The notes below the pieces were generated by a model. That model was not told the DNA's origin, did no database searches, and saw nothing but the letters and a program-made list of their open reading frames with translations. Positions 34,956 to 47,157 of a stretch of DNA of 64,000 nt are shown one piece after another. Both the position numbers and the translations under genes were made by a program. This stretch comes from Atherinomorus stipes (taxonomy: Eukaryota; Chordata; Actinopteri; Atheriniformes; Atherinidae): NCBI GenBank assembly GCA_023101725.1, contig JALJCO010012839.1, forward strand, positions 29,045 to 93,044, read 5' to 3'. How positions within the stretch are numbered: the stretch's first letter is position 1; the number at the start of each line of letters is the position of its first letter.

Positions 34956-37015
34956 ACAGCGGGTCAGCTCAGATTCTTCACAACATTCCAAACTATAGTG
35001 AAATCTACAGCTCTGAATACTGCCTGCGTGGCCGAGATTAGGTATCATGCACCTAATGCATTTTGGTTATTTGTATTTCAGAGTTCCAAAAGTTTACTGC
35101 TAGGTTTATGCACCCAAAGGAGTTTTGTTTAATAAAAAAACAGAAAGATAAATGGTAGAATCTGCACTGAAAAAAGGAAAGAGCTTTAGATAGTGCACGT
35201 TGTAAAACCAGGTTAATATTAGTTTGGCTTTTACCGCTTCTGAGCTCTGAAGGAGTCGGTGAAGCTGAATAGGCTGAAGAATGAGGCGGCCATTAGTCTG
35301 AGAGGGAGGGGCTCAGTTTGAACGGTGGGGAGACTCCGGACTCTGCCTTTAACTCTGCATTTTGTGATGTTTGTTTCGTTATCTCTTTGTCTGCTGACCC
35401 TACTGTGAAGCACTTTGTGTAGCCATGGTTACTGTAAAGCAGGGCTCTGCAACCTGCAGCTTTAGAGCCACAAGTGGCTCGTTGGACCGTCCACAACGGC
35501 TCAATATAACATCGACTAAAAACAATAAAGAACCGAGTAATATTTAGACATAAAGTTGATGACAAATGTAGGTTTTAGCAGTGTTTCATTGGAATAATTG
35601 ATCTATATTTTTACAAGTAAAAACACCAGGAATGTTTTTTTCTACATCTGTTTCTCTTCTCATTATGGGCTTCTTCTGCAACACACGGTCTCAGAAGAGC
35701 AAAATCCCATAAAGGAAAATGGAACTAACCCCCCCCCCCTTATTTTTTTGTTTTTTACAGAAGATTAGGGGCACTGAAGAAAAAGATTCTGAGAGAAAAG
35801 TCAGAATTTATACTTTTTCCAGAATATTAAAAGAAATTTTCAGGATTATTTTGTTCAATTTCTGAAAAAAGTAAAAGTTCTGACTTTTTTGTAGAATTTA
35901 ATTTAATTTTTTTCTACAGTGGCCCTAATCCTCTTCCGTTGTTTTGTTTTCCAAAACCTAAAAGTCTACATAAAACTGTTGTTGCCATTTTTAAATGCCC
36001 AATTTCCGAAAGTTAGAGTTGATCAAAATTATAAGTTGTTTTTTGAAAAAAGGCCATGAAATATTTGCGGCTGTGGGCGACTTCTATTTAACTGGGTTGA
36101 GGGAAAAATGCTATAAAGGCTTTATATATATTCTATATGTATATATTCTAAACTATATTCTAAAACCATCTCTCTGTAAAAACTACATCACATTCTCTTC
36201 AGATCAAACTTTACAATATAAAAGTTAGACACAAAATCACCTCTTCTATTAAAATGAAATTCAGTTCTAACCAGTCAGTTACCAGAGTCTGACAGTAAGT
36301 GTGCTGAAGTAAAGTCGTGTGGTGAAAGATGTCCAGACATGACGGCGACAGCCGCTCACTTCAGAACGGAGGAGATCAGTGAAGCGGAGGATCCCTGGTT
36401 CCCGGGGACACGCCGGTGCAGCTCATCCTGCTGCAACATCTGGACAGAACTCCGTAATGGTGCCAACAGAACATGCCTGAGGAAAGGTCACCAAGGAAAC
36501 CTTCCCCCAACCGTCCTGTAACAACCTGTCCGTGAGGAGCCGGACCAGATCAGGATGTTTAAACAGAAACGTTTTCATTTCTGACACTTTCATGCTGCCG
36601 GCCTAAAAGCGCTTCACTCCACCGATTCTCCACGGCCGCCATCACACCACCCACTCAGCTCTGGCTTCATTCAGACAGCAGAGGAGGCGATTCACCGAGA
36701 CGAGGAAAGGCGGAGTTCATCACACCACAACCATCACTTTTCCTAAAAGAGCTGCTTTCCTCCGTGTCCTCACATCTCCTCTAATTCTGGGTCAGATGTT
36801 TTCGCCGTAAACAGCTTCAGAGAGTCAACGTTCTAAACAGGACACAGGAGGGACAGGCCGTGTCCTCAGAGAGGACAAGGTGGCGCTCATTTCATTTATT
36901 CTGACAAACATTCTGACATTTTACATGTTTCCTTCACAACAAAGCTGGAGGGTTTTTTTGGGGGGGGGGAACGCATCGCCCAGCTTTGTCAAGACGTCCT
37001 GCGGTCAGTCTGATC
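34956..37015. other. Mixed intronic sequence with a possible hAT fragment
   Basis: Around 35440-35530 the phrase gggctctgcaacctgcag with gagccacaagtggctc resembles the terminus of a widespread fish hAT element by recall. The rest shows T-rich and G-rich homopolymers (35730-35950 and 36955-36970) and no gene. Confidence 0.35.
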
Positions 37016-40000
37016 CCTGAGTACCCACCCCTGCTGTGTTCAGGTGCAGAGCAGACGTCTGACAGCAGAGTATCCACCCACGCTGCATTCAGGTGCATAG
37101 CAGACGTCTGACAGCAGAGTATCCACCGCTGCTGCATTCAGGTGCATAGCAGACGTCTGACAGCAGAGTATCCATCGCTGATGCGTTCAGGTGCAAAGTA
37201 CATATCTGACAGCAGAGTATCCACCGCTGCTGCGTTCAGGTGCATAGCAGACGTCTGACAGCAGAGTATTCATCGCTGCTGCTGCGTTCAGGTGCATAGC
37301 AGACGTCTGACAGCAGAGTATCCACTGCTGCTGCGTTCAGGTGCATAGCAGACGTCTGACAGCAGAGTATCCACTGCTGATGCGTTCAGGTGCAGAGCAG
37401 ACGTCTGACAGCAGAGTATCCACCGCTGATGCGTTCACGTGCAGAGCAGATGTCTGACAGCAGAGTATCCACCGCTGATGCGTTCAGGTGCAGAGCAGAC
37501 GTCTGAAAGCAGAGTATCCACCGCTGATGCGTTCAGGTGCAGAGCAGATGTCTGACAGCAGAGTATCCACCGCTGATGCGTTCAGGTGCAGAGCAGACGT
37601 CTGAAAGCAGAGTATCCACCGCTGATGCGTTCAGGTGCAGTGCAGACGTCTAACAGCAGAGTATCCACCGCTGCTGCGTTCAGGTGCAGAGCAGACGTCT
37701 GAAAGCAGAGTATCCACCGCTGATGCGTTCAGGTGCAGAGCAGACGTCTGAAAGCAGAGTATCCACCGCTGCTGCGTTCAGGTGCAGAGCAGACGTCTGA
37801 AAGCAGAGTATCCACCGCTGCTGCTGCATTCAGGTGCAGAGCAGACGTCTGAAAGCAGAGTATCCACCGCTGATGCGTTCATGTGCAGAGCAGATGTCTG
37901 ACAGCAGAGTATCCACCGCTGATGCGTTCAGGTGCAGAGCAGACGTCTGAAAGCAGAGTATCCACCGCTGATGCGTTCAGGTGCAGAGCAGATGTCTGAC
38001 AGCAGAGTATCCACCGCTGATGCGTTCAGGTGCAGAGCAGACGTCTGAAAGCAGAGTATCCACCGCTGATGCGTTCAGGTGCAGAGCAGACGTCTGACAG
38101 CAGAGTATCCACCGCTGCTGCGTTCAGGTGCAGAGCAGACGTCTGACAGCAGAGTATCCACCGCTGCTGCGTTCAGGTGCAGAGCAGACGTCTGACAGCA
38201 GAGTATCCACCGCTGCTGCGTTCAGGTGCAGAGCAGACGTCTGACAGCAGAGTATCCACCGCTGCTGCGTTCAGGTGCAGAGCAGACGTCTGACAGCAGA
38301 GTATCCATCGCTGCTGCTGCGTTCAGGTGCAGAGCAGACGTCTGAAAGCAGAGTATCCACCGCTGATGCGTTCAGGTGCAGAGCAGACGTCTAACAGCAG
38401 AGTATCCACCGCTGCTGCGTTCAGGTGCATAGCAGACGTCTGACAGCAGAATATCCATCGCTGCTGCGTTCAGGTGCAGAGCAGACGTCTGACAGCAGAG
38501 TATCCACCGCTGCTGCGTTCAGGTGCAGAGCAGACGTCTGACAGCAGAGTATCCATCGCTGCTGCTGCGTTCAGGTGCAGTGCAGACTTCTGACAGCAGA
38601 GAATCCACCCATGCTGCATTCAGGTGCACAGCAGACGTCTGACAGCAGAGTATCCACCGCTGCTGCGTTCAGGTGCAGAGCAGACGTCTGACAGCAGAGT
38701 ATCCACTGCTGCTGCATTCAGGTGCAGAGCAGACGTCTGACAGCAGAGTATCCACCGCTGCTGCGTTCAGGTGCAGAGCAGATGTCTGACAGCAGAGTAT
38801 CCACTGCTGCTGCGTTCAGGTGCAGAGCAAACGTCTGACAGCAGAGTATCCACTGCTGCTGCGTTCAGGTGCAGAGCAGACGTCTGACGGCAGAGTATCC
38901 ACCGCTGCTGCGTTCAGGTGCAGAGCAGACGTCTGACGGCAGAGTATCCACTGCTGCTGCGTTCAGGTGCACAGCAGACGTCTGACAGCAGAGTATCCAC
39001 TGTTGCTGCATTCAGGTGCACAGCAGATGTCTGACAGCAGAGTATCCACCGCTGCTGCGTTCAGGTGCACAGCAGATGTCTGACAGCAGAGTATCCACCG
39101 CTGCTGCGTTCAGGTGCATTGCAGATGTCTGACAGCAGAGTATCCACCGCTGCTGCGTTCAGGTGCACAGCAGATGTCTGACAGCAGAGTATCCACTGCT
39201 GCAAAAAGAGTCCTGCATTCAGGTGCATTGCAGATGTCTGACAGCAGAGTATCCACTGCTGCTGCATTCAGGTGCAGAGCAGATGTCTTACAGCAGAGTA
39301 TCCATCGCTGCTGAGTTCAGGTGCATAGCAGACGTCTGACAGCAGAGTATCCCCCGCTGCTGCGTTCAGGTGCACAGCAGACGTCTGACAGCAGAATATC
39401 CATCGCTGCTGCGTTCAGGTGCAGAGCAGACGTCTGACAGCAGAGTATCCATCGCTGCTGAGTTCAGGTGCATAGCAGACGTCTGACAGCAGAGTATCCA
39501 TCGCTGCTGCATTCAGGTGCAGAGCAGACGTCTGACAGCAGAGTATCCAGCGGTGCTGTGTTCAAGTGCATAGCAGATGTCTGACAGCAGAATATCCATC
39601 GCTGCTGCGTTCAGGTGCAGAGCAGATGTCTGATACCAGAGTATCCATCGCTGCTGCTGCGTTCAGGTGCAGTGCAGACTTCTGACAGCAGAGTATCCAC
39701 CGCTGCTGCGTTCAGGTGCACAGCAGATGTCTGACAGCAGAGTATCCACCGCTGCTGCGTTCAGGTGCACAGCAGACGTCTGACAGCAGAGTATCCACCG
39801 CTGCTGCGTTCAGGTGCACAGCAGATGTCTGACAGCAGAGTATCCACCGCTGCTGCGTTCAGGTGCACAGCAGACGTCTGACAGCAGAGTATCCACTGCT
39901 GCTGCGTTCAGGTGCAGAGCAGATGTCTGACAGCAGAGTATCCACCGCTGCTGCGTTCAGGTGCACAGCAGACGTCTGACAGCAGAGTATCCATCGCTGC

Positions 40001-40757
40001 TGCGTTCAGGTGCAGAGCAGACGTCTGACAGCAGAGTATCCAATCGCTGCTGCGTTCAGGTGCACAGCACACATGTGACAGCAGAGTATCTACTGTTGCT
40101 GCGTTCAGGTGCAGAGCAGATGTGTGACAGCAGAGTATCCATCGCTGCTGCGTTCAGGTGCAGAGCAGACGTCTGACAGCAGAGTATCCATCGGTGCTGC
40201 GTTCAAGTGCACAGCAGATGTCTGACAGCAGAGTATCCATCGGTGCTGCGTTCAAGTGCACAGCAGATGTCTGACAGCAGAGTATCCATCGGTGCTGCGT
40301 TCAAGTGCATAGCAGATGTCTGACAGCAGAGTATCCATCGGTGCTGCGTTCAGGTGCACAGCACACATGTGACAGCAGAGTATCTACTGTTGCTGCGTTC
40401 AGGTGCAGAGCAGACGTGTGACAGCAGAGTATCCAATCGGTGCTGCGTTCAGGTGCATAGCACAGATGTCTGACAGCAGAGTATCCATTGGTGCTGCATT
40501 CAGGTGCAGAGCAGATGTCTGACAGCAGAGTATCCACTCCTGCTGCATTCAGGTGCACAGCAGACGTCTGACAGCAGAGTATCCACTCCTGCTGCATTCA
40601 GGTGCAGAGCAGACATGTGACAGCAGAGTATCCATCGGTGCTGCGTTCATGTGCATAGCAGATGTCTGACAGCAGAGTATCCATCGGTGCTGCGTTCAGG
40701 TGCAGAGCAGATGTCTGACAGCAGACTATCCATCGCTGCTGTTGCGTTCAGGTGCTG
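37016..40757. repeat. 49-bp minisatellite, about 76 copies
   Basis: The unit contains caggtgcagagcagacg, tctgacagcagagtatcc and accgctgctgcgtt, 49 bp in all. A 52-bp form has an extra CTG. Each unit holds the perfect 10-bp palindrome CAGACGTCTG. Its central CpG is changed to TG or CA in many units, more often toward the right side. Divergence and rearrangement rise from 39 kb on. Confidence 0.95.
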
Positions 40758-41340
40758 CGTGTTAACGTCGGTTCTGTGTTTTATGTGTTGAGCTCAGGCC
40801 CGTTCCAGCTGCTCCGTGTCTGAAGGCGGCCCTCCGCAGAACTGAGCGTTACCGTGGTAACCCCCTCCGTCTACCTGCTCACCTGCACGGGCAGATGACA
40901 GATGGCGAGCAGGGAAATCCACGGAGGAAGAAGTCCATTAGCCGAGCTGACCTTGAACGTAGCGGGGAAGTTGTGAAGCTGCAGCTGAACATCCTCCCTG
41001 CAGGTCAGGGAAATTCAATTACAGCCTAATGAAGAGTGAGCCGACCTCCCTGCACCTCCTCCTCCTCCTCCTCCTCCTCCTCCTCTCACAGATGAAGCTC
41101 ATTAGTCACCGTCGCCGGGCAGCTTTGCAGGTCCGGTTTCTGATCTCTGGTCCTGATCCTGGTCCTGTTGGACTCAGTCAGCCTGAACACAGGTTCATGT
41201 TTTATCCTGCAGTCCAGTAAAAACCTGGGTTACCTGAACTACCAGGTAACTCCTGCATGGACGAGATGATGATGATGATGATGATGGAGACGTTATTTTA
41301 CCACAGCTGATGCTCAAAATGCCACAGCCTAGTGGAAAAG
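40758..41340. other. Intronic sequence with short microsatellites
   Basis: It contains a (CTC)n run at about 41059-41092 and a (GAT)n run at about 41267-41287. I see nothing else. Confidence 0.6.
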
Positions 41341-41344
41341 TCTG

Positions 41345-41500
41345 TTTAAACACTGCAGAAACTCATATCTTGTCAAGTATATTTTTGTAATTTCTAGTCA
41401 AAATATGTCATCTCTTAAAATGAGATAAAAGCAGGTAAAGAGAAACATTTCAGTGAGACATGCAGCTGTGAAGCTGTTTCCCTGATTTCTTGTCAAACTT
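41345..41500 (+). mobile_element. Dispersed MITE-like repeat, copy 2
   Basis: It begins cactgcagaaactcatat and contains tttctagtcaaaatatg, matching 26340-26516 in inverted orientation. The right end is uncertain. Confidence 0.5.
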
Positions 41501-41584
41501 GTTTGTTTCAGATCATCAAACAAATTTAACTGTGCGACTAAAATAACACAAGTAAACAGAAAATGCAGTTTTTAAATGAAGATT

Positions 41585-41704
41585 TTTATTAGGAACGGGG
41601 AAAATCCAAACCTCCATGTCCCTGGGAGAAAAAGTGATTGCACCCCCCTCTTGATAAAACATAAATTATCTGTGGTTTATCATCTTTGAGAGAGCTGAAT
41701 TCAG
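41585..41704. mobile_element. Tc1-like terminal fragment
   Basis: The phrase catgtccctgggagaaaaag with gtgattgcacccccctc matches the terminus seen at position 1 and fish Tc1 ends by recall. It is followed by ctgtggtttatca. The rest of the element is absent. The 28/29-bp minisatellite starts directly after it. Confidence 0.6.
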
Positions 41705-44700
41705 TTTTATGGACAGAGATGAAGCAGGTTGTATCCTGAGACAGAGATGAAGCAGGTTGTATCCTGGAGACAGAGATGAAGCAGGTTGTATCCTGAGACA
41801 GAGATGAAGCAGGTTGTATCCTGGAGACAGAGATGAAGCAGGTTGTATCCTGGAGACAGAGATGAAGCAGGTTGTATCCTGAGACAGAGATGAAGCAGGT
41901 TGTATCCTGGAGACAGAGATGAAGCAGGTTGTATCCTGGAGACAGAGATGAAGCAGGTTGTATCCTGAGACAGAGATGAAGCAGGTTGTATCCTGAGACA
42001 GAGATGAAGCAGGTTGTATCCTGGAGACAGAGATGAAGCAGGTTGTATCCTGGAGACAGAGATGAAGCAGGTTGTATCCTGGAGACAGAGATGAAGCAGG
42101 TTGTATCCTGGAGACAGAGATGAAGCAGGTTGTATCCTGGAGACAGAGATGAAGCAGGTTGTATCCTGGAGACAGAGATGAAGCAGGTTGTATCCTGAGA
42201 CAGAGATGAAGCAGGTTGTATCCTGGAGACAGAGATGAAGCAGGTTGTATCCTGGAGACAGAGATGAAGCAGGTTGTATCCTGGAGACAGAGATGAAGCA
42301 GGTTGTATCCTGGAGACAGAGATGAAGCAGGTTGTATCCTGGAGACAGAGATGAAGCAGGTTGTATCCTGGAGACAGAGATGAAGCAGGTTGTATCCTGA
42401 GACAGAGATGAAGCAGGTTGTATCCTGAGACAGAGATGAAGCAGGTTGTATCCTGGAGACAGAGATGAAGCAGGTTGTATCCTGAGACAGAGATGAAGCA
42501 GGTTGTATCCTGGAGACAGAGATGAAGCAGGTTGTATCCTGGAGACAGAGATGAAGCAGGTTGTATCCTGGAGACAGAGATGAAGCAGGTTGTATCCTGG
42601 AGACAGAGATGAAGCAGGTTGTATCCTGAGACAGAGATGAAGCAGGTTGTATCCTGAGACAGAGATGAAGCAGGTTGTATCCTGGAGACAGAGATGAAGC
42701 AGGTTGTATCCTGAGACAGAGATGAAGCAGGTTGTATCCTGGAGACAGAGATGAAGCAGGTTGTATCCTGAGACAGAGATGAAGCAGGTTGTATCCTGGA
42801 GACAGAGATGAAGCAGGTTGTATCCTGGAGACAGAGATGAAGCAGGTTGTATCCTGGAGACAGAGATGAAGCAGGTTGTATCCTGGAGACAGAGATGAAG
42901 CAGGTTGTATCCTGGAGACAGAGATGAAGCAGGTTGTATCCTGGAGACAGAGATGAAGCAGGTTGTATCCTGAGACAGAGATGAAGCAGGTTGTATCCTG
43001 AGACAGAGATGAAGCAGGTTGTATCCTGGAGACAGAGATGAAGCAGGTTGTATCCTGAGACAGAGATGAAGCAGGTTGTATCCTGAGACAGAGATGAAGC
43101 AGGTTGTATCCTGGAGACAGAGATGAAGCAGGTTGTATCCTGGAGACAGAGATGAAGCAGGTTGTATCCTGAGACAGAGATGAAGCAGGTTGTATCCTGA
43201 GACAGAGATGAAGCAGGTTGTATCCTGAGACAGAGATGAAGCAGGTTGTATCCTGGAGACAGAGATGAAGCAGGTTGTATCCTGGAGACAGAGATGAAGC
43301 AGGTTGTATCCTGGAGACAGAGATGAAGCAGGTTGTATCCTGAGACAGAGATGAAGCAGGTTGTATCCTGAGACAGAGATGAAGCAGGTTGTATCCTGGA
43401 GACAGAGATGAAGCAGGTTGTATCCTGGAGACAGAGATGAAGCAGGTTGTATCCTGAGACAGAGATGAAGCAGGTTGTATCCTGAGACAGAGATGAAGCA
43501 GGTTGTATCCTGGAGACAGAGATGAAGCAGGTTGTATCCTGGAGACAGAGATGAAGCAGGTTGTATCCTGGAGACAGAGATGAAGCAGGTTGTATCCTGG
43601 AGACAGAGATGAAGCAGGTTGTATCCTGGAGACAGAGATGAAGCAGGTTGTATCCTGAGACAGAGATGAAGCAGGTTGTATCCTGGAGACAGAGATGAAG
43701 CAGGTTGTATCCTGGAGACAGAGATGAAGCAGGTTGTATCCTGAGACAGAGATGAAGCAGGTTGTATCCTGGAGACAGAGATGAAGCAGGTTGTATCCTG
43801 AGACAGAGATGAAGCAGGTTGTATCCTGGAGACAGAGATGAAGCAGGTTGTATCCTGAGACAGAGATGAAGCAGGTTGTATCCTGGAGACAGAGATGAAG
43901 CAGGTTGTATCCTGGAGACAGAGATGAAGCAGGTTGTATCCTGAGACAGAGATGAAGCAGGTTGTATCCTGGAGACAGAGATGAAGCAGGTTGTATCCTG
44001 AGACAGAGATGAAGCAGGTTGTATCCTGGAGACAGAGATGAAGCAGGTTGTATCCTGGAGACAGAGATGAAGCAGGTTGTATCCTGGAGACAGAGATGAA
44101 GCAGGTTGTATCCTGGAGACAGAGATGAAGCAGGTTGTATCCTGGAGACAGAGATGAAGCAGGTTGTATCCTGGAGACAGAGATGAAGCAGGTTGTATCC
44201 TGGAGACAGAGATGAAGCAGGTTGTATCCTGAGACAGAGATGAAGCAGGTTGTATCCTGGAGAAAGAGATGAAGCAGGTTGTATCCTGAGACAGAGATGA
44301 AGCAGGTTGTATCCTGGAGACAGAGATGAAGCAGGTTGTATCCTGGAGACAGAGATGAAGCAGGTTGTATCCTGGAGACAGAGATGAAGCAGGTTGTATC
44401 CTGAGACAGAGATGAAGCAGGTTGTATCCTGGAGACAGAGATGAAGCAGGTTGTATCCTGGAGACAGAGATGAAGCAGGTTGTATCCTGGAGACAGAGAT
44501 GAAGCAGGTTGTATCCTGGAGACAGAGATGAAGCAGGTTGTATCCTGAGACAGAGATGAAGCAGGTTGTATCCTGGAGACAGAGATGAAGCAGGTTGTAT
44601 CCTGGAGACAGAGATGAAGCAGGTTGTATCCTGGAGACAGAGATGAAGCAGGTTGTATCCTGAGACAGAGATGAAGCAGGTTGTATCCTGGAGACAGAGA

Positions 44701-45850
44701 TGAAGCAGGTTGTATCCTGGAGACAGAGATGAAGCAGGTTGTATCCTGGAGACAGAGATGAAGCAGGTTGTATCCTGAGACAGAGATGAAGCAGGTTGTA
44801 TCCTGGAGACAGAGATGAAGCAGGTTGTATCCTGGAGACAGAGATGAAGCAGGTTGTATCCTGGAGACAGAGATGAAGCAGGTTGTATCCTGAGACAGAG
44901 ATGAAGCAGGTTGTATCCTGAGACAGAGATGAAGCAGGTTGTATCCTGGAGACAGAGATGAAGCAGGTTGTATCCTGGAGACAGAGATGAAGCAGGTTGT
45001 ATCCTGGAGACAGAGATGAAGCAGGTTGTATCCTGGAGACAGAGATGAAGCAGGTTGTATCCTGAGACAGAGATGAAGCAGGTTGTATCCTGGAGACAGA
45101 GATGAAGCAGGTTGTATCCTGGAGACAGAGATGAAGCAGGTTGTATCCTGGAGACAGAGATGAAGCAGGTTGTATCCTGAGACAGAGATGAAGCAGGTTG
45201 TATCCTGAGACAGAGATGAAGCAGGTTGTATCCTGGAGACAGAAATGAAGCAGGTTGTATTCTGAGACAGAGATGAAGCAGGTTGTATCCTGGAGACAGA
45301 GATGAAGCAGGTTGTATCCTGGAGACAGAGATGAAGCAGGTTGTATCCTGGAGACAGAGATGAAGCAGGTTATATCCTGAGACAGAGATGAAGCAGGTTG
45401 TATCCTGGAGACAGAGATGAAGCAGGTTGTATCCTGAGACAGAGATGAAACAGGTTGTATCCTGGAGACAGAGATGAAGCAGGTTGTATCCTGGAGACAG
45501 AGATGAAGCAGGTTGTATCCTGAGACAGAGATGAAGCAGGTTGTATCCTGGAGACAGAGATGAAGCAGGTTGTATTCTGAGACAGAGATGAAGCAGGTTG
45601 TATCCTGGAGACAGAGATGAAGCAGGTTGTATCCTGAGACAGAGATGAAGCAGGTTGTATCCTGGAGACAGAGATGAAGCAGGTTGTATCCTGGAGACAG
45701 AGATGAAGCAGGTTGTATCCTGAGACAGAGATGAAGCAGGTTGTATCCTGGAGACAGAGATGAAGCAGGTTGTATCCTGGAGACAGAGATGAAGCAGGTT
45801 GTATCCTGAGACAGAGATGAAGCAGGTTGTATCCTGGAGACAGAGATGCT
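41705..45850. repeat. 28/29-bp minisatellite, about 145 copies
   Basis: Units read gagacagagatgaagc followed by aggttgtatcct (28 bp) or carry one extra G (29 bp). The two lengths are interspersed in blocks. Sequence identity is very high, with only a handful of substitutions (around 45240-45600). The minus strand has no stop in any frame, giving a meaningless reading of over 1400 residues. Confidence 0.95.
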
Positions 45851-46061
45851 GAGAGGTGCTGGTCATCATCAGCTGTGCTGACGTTGCGGTAAGGCGTGCT
45901 GTGTCACTTCCTGTGTGCCTCGTTTGTTTGAGCTCCGAAGGGCAAGATGCCCTCCCACACCCCCATAGTAACTGTGTCTGTCCCCCGGTCCCTTAGAATA
46001 GAATCCAAAAACACCTCTAAGGTAAATCACAATAACCTAATAAAAAAAAAAAAAAAAAACG

Positions 46062-46093
<32 letters not shown>

Positions 46094-46227
46094 GGGTTTT
46101 TAATATATATTTTTTTTTTTTAAAATTTTTTTTTTTAATATTTAGTGGAAATATATAATTTTTTTTTTTTTTTTATAATGGGGGGGAGGGAAGATAATTA
46201 TAAATTTTTCTCAAAATTTTTGGCCGA
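45851..46227. other. Linker with suspicious A, T and G homopolymers
   Basis: 45851-46035 is ordinary sequence without features. 46036-46200 is almost entirely runs of A, T and G. It probably reflects poor consensus or a collapsed gap (see findings). Confidence 0.5.
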
Positions 46228-47157
46228 GGAGGAGGTGTGGCTGCTATCTTCCAATCAGGAGGAGGTGTGGCTGCTATCTTCCAATCAGGAGGAGGCGTGG
46301 CTGCTATCTTCCAATCAGGAGGAGGTGTGGCTGCTATCTTCCAATCAGGAGGATGTGTGGCTGCTATCTTCCAATCAGGAGGAGGTGTGGCCGCTATCTT
46401 CCAATCAGGAGGAGGCGTGGCTGCTATCTTCCAATCAGGAGGAGGTGTGGCCGCTATCTTCCAATCAGGAGGAGGTGTGGCTGCTATCTTCCAATCAGGA
46501 GGAGGCGTGGCTGCTATCTTCCAATCAGGAGGAGGCGTGGCTGCTATCTTCCAATCAGGAGGATGTGTGGCTGCTATCTTCCAATCAGGAGGAGGCGTGG
46601 CTGCTATCTTCCAATCAGGAGGATGTGTGGCTGCTATCTTCCAATCAGGAGGATGTGTGGCTGCTATCTTCCAATCAGGAGGAGGTGTGGCTGCTATCTT
46701 CCAATCAGGAGGAGGTGTGGCTGCTATCTTCCGATCGGGAGGAAGTGTGGCTGCTATCTTCCAATCAGGAGGAGGTGTGGCCGCTATCTTCCAATCAGGA
46801 GGAGGTGTGGCCGCTATCTTCCAATCAGGAGGAGGTGTGGCCGCTATCTTCCAATCAGGAGGAGGTGTGGCCGCTATCTTCCAATCAGGAGAAGGTGTGG
46901 CTGCTATCTTCCAATCAGGAGGAGGTGTGGCTGCTATCTTCCAATCAGGAGGAGGTGTGGCTGCTATCTTCCAATCAGGAGGAGGTGTGGCCGCTATCTT
47001 CCAATCAGGAGGAGGTGTGGCTGCTATCTTCCAATCAGGAGGAGGTGTGGCTGCTATCTTCCAATCAGGAGGAGGTGTGGCTGCTATCTTCCAATCAGGA
47101 GGAGGTGTGGCCGCTATCTTCCAATCAGGAGGACGTGTGGCTGCTATCTTTCAATCA
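46228..47157 (+). repeat. 30-bp minisatellite made of LINE endonuclease codons, 31 copies
   Basis: There are exactly 31 units of 30 bp, each encoding GGGVAAIFQS. The last unit runs without a frame break into FINPRPQISHNSFEHL, which is the continuation of a CR1/L2-type LINE endonuclease. GGGVA is a conserved motif of that domain, so the array arose by repeated duplication of a 10-codon segment. All three plus frames are open. Variants (GAT for GAG, CCG for CTG) are shared among units. Confidence 0.9.

Noticed and set aside
31529..35041. A plus-strand open reading frame of 1170 codons with SIPTFL and QHPYLP repeats
   Set aside because: It lies on a stop-free 18-bp tandem repeat that is open in several frames on both strands. 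It has no start context, no homologous domain and changes composition with one extra base. It is a repeat artefact.
41589..45869. A minus-strand open reading frame of 1426 codons
   Set aside because: The 28/29-bp unit has no stop in any minus-strand frame and the frame changes at each length variant. There is no plausible protein.
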